This document shows, piece by piece, positions 34,553-42,145 of a stretch of 64,000 bases of DNA. The DNA comes from Gammaproteobacteria bacterium (GTDB lineage Bacteria; Pseudomonadota; Gammaproteobacteria; Steroidobacterales; Foliamicaceae). The stretch lies in NCBI GenBank assembly GCA_028821145.1, contig JAPPHC010000052.1:1-64000 (forward strand), given 5' to 3'. The position numbers were made by a program, and so were the translations under genes. How positions within the stretch are numbered: the stretch's first letter is position 1; the number at the start of each line of letters is the position of its first letter. The notes under the pieces are model-generated. The model was given only the letters and a program-made list of their open reading frames with translations. It was not told the DNA's origin and searched no databases.

Positions 34553-35968
34553 ATGACATTCTGGGGTGGACGCTGGCGCGACTCGCGCGGAAGCAACCGT
34601 ATTCCGGTCCTGAATCCGGCCACGGAGTCGATTCTTGTCGAATCCGTGGAGTCATCGCCGGAACAGGTCAGGGCCGCCGTTGACGCAGCGGCCGCTGCGC
34701 GCGGGGTATGGAATGGCTCGAGTTCCTCCGAACGCGCCGAACTGCTGAACGGCATCGCCGATGCGCTGGAAGAATGCGCTGACGAACTTGCCCTGGTGGT
34801 GACCGATGAAGTGGGGACACCGATCGCGGAGTCGCGCCGGCTGCAGCTGCCCACCGCGGTGCATACCTTTCGCAGCACTGCGGCGGCAATCGAGGATTTC
34901 AGCTTCCGGGAAATGCTGGACAATTCCGTCATCGAACATTGCCCCATCGGCGTGGTGGCAGCGATAACACCCTGGAACTATCCCCTTTACCTTGCCGCCT
35001 GCAAGCTGGCGCCGGCGATTGCGGCCGGCTGCCCCATCGTCATCAAGCCCAGTGAAACCGCGCCGCTCGCCGTGACGGAGCTGGCCGATCTTTGCCACCG
35101 GACAGGGGTGCCGGGGGGTGCCGTGGGACTGGTGCAGGGCGGCGGCGAGACCGTGGGCAACGCGCTGATCGAGGCCGCCGGCGTCGACATGATCTCCTTT
35201 ACCGGTTCGACCCGGACAGGTGGGCGCATCGCGGCGCAAGCCGGCCGGCTCATCAGGCCGGTGGCTCTGGAACTGGGCGGCAAGTCGGCGGCCGTGGTAC
35301 TGGACGCGGCGCTTCTCGAGAGCGCCGTGCGGCAGACCGTCGCGAAATGTTTTCAGAACGCCGGGCAGACTTGCGCGGCGCTGTCGCGTTTGCTGGTTCC
35401 CGGACATCTCAAGGCCCGGACAGAAGAACTCGCCGTGGCGTTTGCGGGTGAATATGCAGCCGGCGATCCCCGCGATCCCGAAACTACGCTGGGCCCCCTC
35501 GCCAGCGAGGCGCAGCTTGGCCGAGTCAGGAGATTTGTCCGCAGCGCCGATGAGGATGGCGCGCGCGTGCTGTGTGGCGGTTGGGAGCTGCCGAATGGCG
35601 TCGAGAAGGGATTTTTCGTCCCGGCGACCGTGATTTCCGATGTCAGCCCTGACATGGAAGTGGCCCGGGAGGAGATTTTTGGGCCCGTGCTCTCGATTAT
35701 TGCCTTCGAAGACGAGAGCGAGGCCCTGGCGATAGCCGACGGCACGGAGTACGGGCTGTCCGGGGCGGTATGGGCGGCCGATGCCGACCGCGCAATGCGT
35801 TTTGCCCGGCGGATGCGCATCGGCAGCGTGGCGATCAACGGGGCGCCGACCAACGCGGATGCGCCGTTCGGAGGATTCGGCGCATCGGGATTCGGCCGGG
35901 AGCGTGGCCGCGCAGGAATCGAAGAGTACCTCGCCACAAAGGCGATACACAGTGCCGCAAATGGATAA
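34553..35968 (+). CDS. NAD(P)-dependent aldehyde dehydrogenase (3 of 3)
   Basis: An aldehyde dehydrogenase of 471 residues from the ATG at 34553, which aligns best with the family N-terminus (FWGGRWRDS...IPVLNPATE). An ATG at 34499 would add 18 residues, and a GTG at 34463 lies inside the operator and is unlikely. It has ITPWNYP, FTGSTRTGG, Glu in ALELGGKSA and catalytic Cys274 in NAGQTCAAL. It overlaps the ThDP enzyme gene by 8 bases, suggesting that a 2-oxo acid is decarboxylated to an aldehyde and then oxidised. It is the first gene of a five-gene operon that ends with the regulator. Confidence 0.9.
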   Translation: MTFWGGRWRDSRGSNRIPVLNPATESILVESVESSPEQVRAAVDAAAAARGVWNGSSSSERAELLNGIADALEECADELALVVTDEVGTPIAESRRLQLPTAVHTFRSTAAAIEDFSFREMLDNSVIEHCPIGVVAAITPWNYPLYLAACKLAPAIAAGCPIVIKPSETAPLAVTELADLCHRTGVPGGAVGLVQGGGETVGNALIEAAGVDMISFTGSTRTGGRIAAQAGRLIRPVALELGGKSAAVVLDAALLESAVRQTVAKCFQNAGQTCAALSRLLVPGHLKARTEELAVAFAGEYAAGDPRDPETTLGPLASEAQLGRVRRFVRSADEDGARVLCGGWELPNGVEKGFFVPATVISDVSPDMEVAREEIFGPVLSIIAFEDESEALAIADGTEYGLSGAVWAADADRAMRFARRMRIGSVAINGAPTNADAPFGGFGASGFGRERGRAGIEEYLATKAIHSAANG

Positions 35969-37568
35969 GGCGATGACAGGCGGCGAAGCCACGGTTGCTT
36001 CATTGCTGAAGTACGGTCTGACCACGATCTACGGCCTGCCCGGCATCCAGAATGACTGGCTGTTCAACGCCCTCTACGATGTCCGTGACCAGGTCCGCGT
36101 GCTGCATACCCGCCACGAGCAGGGCGCCGCGTTCATGGCGCTCGGCGCGGCCCTTTCGACCGGGAGGCCGTCAGTTTGCGCCGTAGTGCCGGGCCCCGGC
36201 CTTTTCAATGCGGGGGCCGCGCTTGCTACGGCCTTTGCGCTGAACGCGCCGGTGCTGTTCCTGTGCGGCCAGATCCCCCGAAAGGCCATCGGCAAGGGGC
36301 TGGGCGCATTGCATGAAATACCGGACCAGCTTGCCATCCTGGAACAACTGACCAAGTACGCCAGGCGCGCCCGGCGCCCGGCGGAAATCCCCATGCTGAT
36401 CGCGGAAGCGTTGACGGCCATGAACAGCGGACGCCCGCGCCCGGCGGCGGTGGAGATACCCATGGACGTCCTGGCTGAACGCGGGCAGGTCGGAGAAATT
36501 CCCGGCCTTCCCGAGCCGGACCGGCCACGGCTGGACGCGGCGGCCGTCGAATCCGCCGCCAGGCTCCTGGGGAAATCGCAAAACCCGATGATTTTTGTCG
36601 GCAACGGCGCACAGGGCGTCTCGGAACTGGTGGAGCGGCTGGCCGAAACGCTTCAAGCACCGGTCGTGGGCTACCGCACCGGCCGCGGCGTGCTGGACAG
36701 CCGCCATTACCTGAGCTGCACCCTGCCCGAGGCCAGGCCGTTGTGGCAGCGCTGCGACGCCGTAATGGCTCTGGGCACCTCGGTGCGCGGGCCACTCAAG
36801 GGCTGGGGGGAGAGCAAGCACCGGAAACTGGTCCGCATCGACGTCGATCCGGATGTGCATCGGCGCCACGCGACGCCGGACGTTTCCATAGTCGCCAGGC
36901 TGGAGCATGCCCTGCCGGCGCTGCTGGAGCGCCTTGCCGAGCACAATCGCGAACGTGGTTCCCGCGAGGAAGAGTTGGACCGTATCCATGCGGATTGGCG
37001 CCAGCGCAGCAAGCTGCTGGGCCCGCAGATCGCTTGGCTCAAGGCGATCCGCCATGCGTTGGGGGAGGACGGCATATTCGTCGATGAGTTGACCCAGGTG
37101 GGATTTGCAAGCCGCATCGTCATGCCCGTCTACCGGCCGCGCACTTTCATTTCGACGGGCTACATGGGTACCCTCGGATACGGTTTTCCCACGGCCCTGG
37201 GAGTCAAGAACGCCCGCCCCGATTCGCCCGTGGTGTCGGTTACGGGCGACGGCGGTTTCATGTTCGCCGTGGCCGAACTCGCCACGGCGGTGCAACATGA
37301 AATCGGACTGGTCACCGTCCTGTTCAACAACAATCAGTACGGCAACGTGCAGCAGATGCAGCGCAGCCTCTATGGCGGCCGGGTAATCGCTTCGGACCTG
37401 GTCAACCCGGACTTCGAGCAGCTCGTAACGTCCTTTGGGGCCAACTATGCGCGGGCGGAATCGCCCGACGAACTCATCGTCGGCCTCGAAGCCGGTTTCG
37501 GAAGCTCCCTGCCCACGGTGATCGAGGTTCCCGTGGGCGATATGCCCAGCGTCGACTCGTTCCGGTAG
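35961..37568 (+). CDS. Thiamine diphosphate-dependent enzyme (acetolactate synthase / 2-oxo acid decarboxylase-like)
   Basis: A 535-residue ThDP enzyme with the three usual domains. The activating Glu is in HTRHEQGAAFMA near the N-terminus, the central domain follows, and the C-terminal ThDP/Mg motif runs from GDGGF to NNNQYGN. Overall length and pattern fit benzoylformate decarboxylase, oxalyl-CoA decarboxylase or acetolactate-synthase-like proteins; the substrate is not evident. The ATG at 35961 lies 8 bases inside the preceding gene, and a second ATG at 35973 is possible. Together with the aldehyde dehydrogenase it may form a decarboxylation-oxidation pair. Confidence 0.88.
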   Translation: MDKAMTGGEATVASLLKYGLTTIYGLPGIQNDWLFNALYDVRDQVRVLHTRHEQGAAFMALGAALSTGRPSVCAVVPGPGLFNAGAALATAFALNAPVLFLCGQIPRKAIGKGLGALHEIPDQLAILEQLTKYARRARRPAEIPMLIAEALTAMNSGRPRPAAVEIPMDVLAERGQVGEIPGLPEPDRPRLDAAAVESAARLLGKSQNPMIFVGNGAQGVSELVERLAETLQAPVVGYRTGRGVLDSRHYLSCTLPEARPLWQRCDAVMALGTSVRGPLKGWGESKHRKLVRIDVDPDVHRRHATPDVSIVARLEHALPALLERLAEHNRERGSREEELDRIHADWRQRSKLLGPQIAWLKAIRHALGEDGIFVDELTQVGFASRIVMPVYRPRTFISTGYMGTLGYGFPTALGVKNARPDSPVVSVTGDGGFMFAVAELATAVQHEIGLVTVLFNNNQYGNVQQMQRSLYGGRVIASDLVNPDFEQLVTSFGANYARAESPDELIVGLEAGFGSSLPTVIEVPVGDMPSVDSFR

Positions 37569-37573
37569 CGGCA

Positions 37574-38464
37574 GTGGCCGGCATCATCATTCCCGTTGGC
37601 TCAGCGCTGCGCGACACGATCGAGCAGCACGCGGCCAGCGATCGCATGATCTTCTTTGCGGGACTCCCCGGCGTGGGAAAGAGCCTGATGCTGCAGCAGA
37701 CTGTCCTGATCGCGACGTCGCTCGGTCGAACGGTATCGCTATTGCAGTGGGACGTCGCCCGCATCGCGTTCGAGCAACCGGATCTTCTCAGGCGCTACCC
37801 CGAGGTGGACGGAGTAACGCATGTCGGTATCCGACTGGCGGCCGGCAGCTGGGTGCGCGGCGCGATAAGGCAGTGGGCCGAGACGCGAAGCAACGAGAAG
37901 AACCTGCTGGTGGGAGAGATGCCGCTGGTCGGCAACCGGTTTGTGGAAGTGACCCGGCCGGAATCCGACCAGGCGGAGGCGCTTCTGGCCGCGTCCTCCG
38001 CCACCTTCTTCGTTCCCGCGCCGACGCTTGAGTTGCGGCGCGAAATGGAGGCGGCGCGGCAGCGGGAAATGTCCAATCCCATGCACTCACGCGAAGCGGC
38101 CAACGCTTCGCCCAGCGTGCTGGAGGCGCTGATGCTGGAGATTCGGCAGCTGGCCCCGAGGCTGAATATTCCGTGCGGTAAAGGCGAAGACTATGATCCG
38201 GACCTGTACCTGGCGGTGTACGGCTGGTTGCTTCGGCACAGGCACTTCGTTCCGCTGTGGATCAGGGATTTCCTGGCGGTCGAGGATTCACCGCACAAGT
38301 TGCCGGATGGCATCGAGGACATCGTCCCGTCCTCGAGGGCCGTCCGTAGGCATGGCAACGCCCTGGCAGCGGTGAGCGACGACGAACTTCAGGCCAGGGC
38401 GGAGTCCTGGTGGCATTTGCCGGATGTCGGCCCGACCGAGGAGACAGACGATGTTGCCCGATGA
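37574..38464 (+). CDS. Uncharacterised P-loop NTPase-like protein
   Basis: A 296-residue protein I do not recognise. A Walker A motif GLPGVGKS (residues 30-37) follows a short strand, and LLVGEMPL could be a Walker B. The first 100 residues therefore look like a kinase or AAA-type nucleotide-binding core. The middle part is rich in charged helix (ELRREMEAARQREMS) and the end is Asp/Glu-rich, with no membrane segment. It starts with a GTG 5 bases after the ThDP gene and overlaps the FAD dehydrogenase by 14 bases, so it is an integral part of the operon. It could be a small-molecule kinase, a chaperone for a partner enzyme, or regulatory. Confidence 0.7.
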   Translation: MAGIIIPVGSALRDTIEQHAASDRMIFFAGLPGVGKSLMLQQTVLIATSLGRTVSLLQWDVARIAFEQPDLLRRYPEVDGVTHVGIRLAAGSWVRGAIRQWAETRSNEKNLLVGEMPLVGNRFVEVTRPESDQAEALLAASSATFFVPAPTLELRREMEAARQREMSNPMHSREAANASPSVLEALMLEIRQLAPRLNIPCGKGEDYDPDLYLAVYGWLLRHRHFVPLWIRDFLAVEDSPHKLPDGIEDIVPSSRAVRRHGNALAAVSDDELQARAESWWHLPDVGPTEETDDVAR

Positions 38465-40172
38465 GGTCGACGTGCTCGTGCTCGGGTCCGGCGCCGCGGG
38501 ATTGTCCGCCGCGTTGTCCGCCCGTGACCGGGGCCTTTCCGTCGCCGTGGTGGAGAGGTCCGGGGTTTACGGCGGTGCGACCGCCTATTCGGAGGGAATG
38601 GTATGGGCGCCGCTCAGCCGTCAGGCGCTGGATGCGGGCGTGCCGGATACGACCGAATCCGCATTGGCGTACCTGAAGGCGGCTGCGTCGTCGTATTTCG
38701 ATTCAAAGCGTGCGCGCGCCTATGTGGAGAACGCCCCGCGCGCGCTTGCGTTCCTCGAGGAGCAGACCGGGATTTCGTACGAGCTCGCGACAACCTCCAT
38801 GGATTACCACCAGCATCTGCCGGGCGCCTCCCAGGGAGCGCGCGCCCTGAGCCCGCAGCCCATCAACGGCCGCATTCTTGGAGCGAGGCTTGCCGACCTG
38901 CGCAGCCCGTTGCCGACAACGATGTTGTTCGGAGGCATGTCGGTTGCGGGCAACGATCTCGCCAGCTACTTCGCGCTTCGGCGCTCCCTGGCCGCATGGC
39001 TCAGAGTCAGCGGCCTGATATTGCGTTTCCTGCTGGATCGACTGCTGGGCCATTCGCGGGGGCTGCGTCTGACGGGGGGCAACGCCCTGGTCGCCGCGCT
39101 GCTGGCCGCGGCGGATCGGCGCGGCATCGTCCTGTGCAAAGGCAATGAAGTGGTGAGGCTCATCAGGACGAACGGTCGGGTCAGCGGTGCACTAGTTGCC
39201 GGCAAGGCCGGTGGGGAGCACCGGATTCGGGCGCGTTGCGGCGTCGTGCTGGCCTGCGGCGGCTACACGGCGGACGAGTCACTCAGAGAAAAGCGCTATG
39301 CGCACGTGCAACAGGGGGTACGTCACGTTTCACTGGTGCCTTCCGGCAACGGAAGCGGTCATGTCCTCGCACGCGACGTAGGCGCGAAGATTTCGGAGCG
39401 CTGCTCCCAGCCTGCCGCCTGGACGCCGGTTTCGCTCGTGCCCCAGCCAGACGGATCAATGGTGGGATTTCCGCATTTCCTGGAGCGCGGCAAGCCCGGA
39501 GTCATCGTGGTCGGTCGTGACGGAATGCGTTTCTGCAACGAGGCCCTTTGTTATCACCACTTCGTAATGGAACTGGTCGGAGAGGATGGCCCACCGGGAG
39601 GCAAGGCGTGGATCGTCGCGGATCACCGGGCCCTGCGCCGCTACGGCCTCGGCGTAGCGCCGCCGTTCCCGGGGCGGCTGGCGCCTCATCTGCGTTCCGG
39701 ATACCTGGTGCGCGCGAATTCGCTGTCTGAACTGGCCGAAGAACTGGGAATGGACGCGGGTGGACTCGAATCCACGGTAGAGCGATTTAACGGTTTCGCC
39801 GAAACCGGGCGGGACCCGGACTTCGGGCGGGGAGACGATCCGTACTCGCGTGCCGCCGGCGACCCGACTCGATCGCCCAATCCATCGCTCGGGCCGCTTG
39901 AAGAGTCGCCCTATTACGCGGTTCGGCTGTACCCGGGTGACCTGGGCGCGTTCGCCGGTCTGGCTACCGATGCGTCCGCGAGGGTGCTGGATGTTGAGGG
40001 CAGGCCCATACCGGGCTTGTGCGCCGCCGGTAGCGAGACCCTTACGGTTACCGGAGGCGATTACGGAGCCGCCGGCCTCGGCATCGGGCCCGCGATGACG
40101 ATGGGTTTTATTGCGGGCCGGACGTTAAAGGCCCAGAATCGGGAAACAAGGCAGGTAGCTGACGATGGTTGA
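38451..40172 (+). CDS. FAD-dependent dehydrogenase, 3-ketosteroid delta-1-dehydrogenase/fumarate reductase-like
   Basis: A 573-residue FAD protein of the succinate dehydrogenase/fumarate reductase flavoprotein family, closest in layout to 3-ketosteroid dehydrogenases and FAD-binding dehydrogenases. It has GSGAAGLSAALSARDRG at the N-terminus, GGATAYSEGMVWAP, GGNALVAALLAAADRRG, CGGYTADESLREKRY, and a C-terminal GDYGAAGLGIGPAMTMGF FAD cap. It introduces or removes a C=C bond. The ATG at 38451 follows GAGGAG (38438-38443). It overlaps the GntR gene by 8 bases. A steroid substrate is not implied by the neighbours. Confidence 0.85.
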   Translation: MLPDEVDVLVLGSGAAGLSAALSARDRGLSVAVVERSGVYGGATAYSEGMVWAPLSRQALDAGVPDTTESALAYLKAAASSYFDSKRARAYVENAPRALAFLEEQTGISYELATTSMDYHQHLPGASQGARALSPQPINGRILGARLADLRSPLPTTMLFGGMSVAGNDLASYFALRRSLAAWLRVSGLILRFLLDRLLGHSRGLRLTGGNALVAALLAAADRRGIVLCKGNEVVRLIRTNGRVSGALVAGKAGGEHRIRARCGVVLACGGYTADESLREKRYAHVQQGVRHVSLVPSGNGSGHVLARDVGAKISERCSQPAAWTPVSLVPQPDGSMVGFPHFLERGKPGVIVVGRDGMRFCNEALCYHHFVMELVGEDGPPGGKAWIVADHRALRRYGLGVAPPFPGRLAPHLRSGYLVRANSLSELAEELGMDAGGLESTVERFNGFAETGRDPDFGRGDDPYSRAAGDPTRSPNPSLGPLEESPYYAVRLYPGDLGAFAGLATDASARVLDVEGRPIPGLCAAGSETLTVTGGDYGAAGLGIGPAMTMGFIAGRTLKAQNRETRQVADDG

Positions 40173-40881
40173 AAAAAAAGCTGGAACTCGGCGCGCCAGG
40201 CGCCCGAGAGGCACGGGCGCAAGTCACGTCTACGAGAAATTGCGCGAATCCATCCTCAGTCTCAAGCTGGCGCCCGGGACCCTGCTCGATGAAAGCGAAC
40301 TTGCCGTCCGCTTCAAGCTTTCCCGCTCGCCGGTTCGCGAGGCGCTGATTCGCTTGTCCGCCGAAGGCCTGGTCAAGACGCTGCCGAACCACAGTTCGAT
40401 CGTGGCCCCTTTCGATGTCGGTTCGGCGCCCTCGTTTCTGGACGCACTCGAACTAATCTATCGCGTTACCTGCCGGCTGGCGGCGATCCACATCCTGGAC
40501 GAAGAACTGGACAAGATCGAGGTCATCGAAGAAAAACTCGACAAGGCGCGCAAGGCGCGCCAGTTCAGCAGGCAGATCGCGCTGAATCGCAAGTTTCATG
40601 TCGCCATTGCCGAGGCCGCCGGCAACGAGTACCTCACGCGCTGGTTGAAACAGATGCTCGACGAAGGGCAGCGTCTGATGCGTTTGAGCGTTTATTTCGA
40701 AGGCGAGAGGACACCCCGTTCGGCCCTGTTGCCGCACCTTGAAATCATCGAAGCCCTCCGGGCGCGGGATCCCGACCGGGCCGAAGCCGCCGGCATGCGC
40801 GATGCGGCCTATCTCCGTGACGAACTGCTCAAGGAATTCACCAGCAGGTTCCTGTCAAAGGTCGATCTGGGTGCGAATTAG
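40165..40881 (+). CDS. GntR family transcriptional regulator, FadR/FCD subfamily
   Basis: A 238-residue regulator with an N-terminal winged helix (about residues 20-85; SELAVRFKLSRSPVREALIRLSAEGLV is the recognition region with the diagnostic SRSPVREAL) and a C-terminal all-helical FCD domain. Of the FCD metal ligands, a His in RKFH and one in LPHLEI are present, but the usual Asp is Asn (ALNRKFH) and the final His is replaced (MRDA), so ligand binding may be metal-independent or altered. It is the only transcription factor I find in 64 kb and is the last gene of the operon behind operator site 4. I infer that it binds all the GTATAC-type sites. Confidence 0.93.
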   Translation: MVEKKAGTRRARRPRGTGASHVYEKLRESILSLKLAPGTLLDESELAVRFKLSRSPVREALIRLSAEGLVKTLPNHSSIVAPFDVGSAPSFLDALELIYRVTCRLAAIHILDEELDKIEVIEEKLDKARKARQFSRQIALNRKFHVAIAEAAGNEYLTRWLKQMLDEGQRLMRLSVYFEGERTPRSALLPHLEIIEALRARDPDRAEAAGMRDAAYLRDELLKEFTSRFLSKVDLGAN

Positions 40882-42077
40882 GGGCCGTCGACGCTCTGCG
40901 ATGCCGCTCCGCCGGTTCGAATGAACCTAACCGCGACGTAGATCAGTAGCGCCGATAGCGTCATCAGTATCGTGCCCAGCAGCGCCGGGCCGGTGGGACC
41001 GATAGCGGTCAGCGATGCCGCGAAAAGGAATGTCGTGAGGATTCTGCCTCCCTCGAAAGCCAGGCCGTTGAGAAAGACAAACCGGCCATCCGGATCCGAC
41101 CGGCCGACGGTTGAAACGAGATAGGGCTGAGCGAAGTTCCAGATGAAGCTCATGACGGAAATCGCAACCCAGAAACCCACCACGTCCGTGGAGAAATGGA
41201 AGTACAGGTATCCCATCCCCGCCAGCACTGCGCTGGCGGCAATCGGCCGCACCGCTCCGAACCGGTTACCGAGCGTCGTCGCCAGGAGCGAGCCGGCAAC
41301 GCCGATCGGCGTCGTCGCGGACAGGACAAACCCGATGTATACCGGCGCCAGTCCGATTGCGGTGCCGATGCGATCGGAAAAGTTGTACATCGGGTAGATG
41401 TAAGCCGCGTAGGCCAGGATTGCCAGCAGCCCGATGATGGCGGCCGGATTCAGCCATCCGGCCGATGCGGCCAGCGAAGAATCGCCCTGAAGCGCTTCGT
41501 TGGCGGGCTTCGGATGCGCAGGCAGAACGAAAGCCGCCCAGAAAGTGGCCGGAGCGAGTAATGCCAGGGTGACATAGAAGCCGGGCAGTCCGAACCGACG
41601 CTCAATGATCGGCATGCCGGCCAAGCCCGCCATCGTCAAGAGCGTGGTCAGCGTCATCTGCACGCCGAACCATCGCACCGGGATGGCCGTGGCGGCGATG
41701 TACACCATTCCGGCACTCGAAACGACAGTCGCCGAGGCGCCGACCAGGGCGCGCAGTGTCAGCAGCAGCGTCAGATCCGTGGTGAGCGCGCAGGCAAGGG
41801 TTGCTGTGGTAAGCACCCCGGCGGCAACCAGGCATAACTTGCGCATGTTCAAGCGGCCGATGAACAGTGCAATCGCGATGACCACGAAGATGGCGGCCGT
41901 TGCCTCCGTGGTACCGATCGCCGCGAGCTGCTGGTTCGTGTAACCCAGTTGCCGCGCGAGGGCACCGAAGTAGATGGGCGTTACGTATTGACCCAGCGAG
42001 GATTGAAAGATCAACAGCTGCGCGGCAACCAGGTAGGTGACGCTGCGCGTTTCCTTCTGACCTGCGGTGAGCCGCAT
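40878..42077 (-). CDS. MFS transporter
   Basis: A 399-residue major facilitator with twelve predicted helices, probably importing (or exporting) a small organic compound through the inner membrane. Features include a basic cytoplasmic loop GRLNMRKLC after helix 2 and a central loop (about residues 190-210) after FVLPAHPKP. The ATG at 42077, preceded by AGGTGGGG, is preferred to a GTG at 42086. It lies downstream of the TonB receptor on the same strand but behind a strong terminator, so it may receive only read-through transcripts or have its own promoter. Its stop overlaps the convergent GntR gene by 4 bases. Confidence 0.9.
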   Translation of the reverse strand: MRLTAGQKETRSVTYLVAAQLLIFQSSLGQYVTPIYFGALARQLGYTNQQLAAIGTTEATAAIFVVIAIALFIGRLNMRKLCLVAAGVLTTATLACALTTDLTLLLTLRALVGASATVVSSAGMVYIAATAIPVRWFGVQMTLTTLLTMAGLAGMPIIERRFGLPGFYVTLALLAPATFWAAFVLPAHPKPANEALQGDSSLAASAGWLNPAAIIGLLAILAYAAYIYPMYNFSDRIGTAIGLAPVYIGFVLSATTPIGVAGSLLATTLGNRFGAVRPIAASAVLAGMGYLYFHFSTDVVGFWVAISVMSFIWNFAQPYLVSTVGRSDPDGRFVFLNGLAFEGGRILTTFLFAASLTAIGPTGPALLGTILMTLSALLIYVAVRFIRTGGAASQSVDGP

Positions 42078-42092
42078 CGCCCCCACCTAAAG

Positions 42093-42130
42093 AAAAAACG
42101 CGAAAAGGCGTGAACTAATTCACGCCTTTT
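42093..42130 (-). terminator. Rho-independent terminator after the TonB receptor gene
   Basis: A perfect 12-base stem (42103-42114 with 42119-42130) and a 4-base loop CTAA are followed on the minus strand by CGCG and six T residues (A-run at 42093-42098). It lies 15 bases past the receptor stop and just before the MFS ribosome site, so it should make the receptor mRNA much more abundant than the MFS mRNA. It is the only classic intrinsic terminator I see in the window. Confidence 0.9.
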
Positions 42131-42145
42131 CACTCACCGAAAGAG

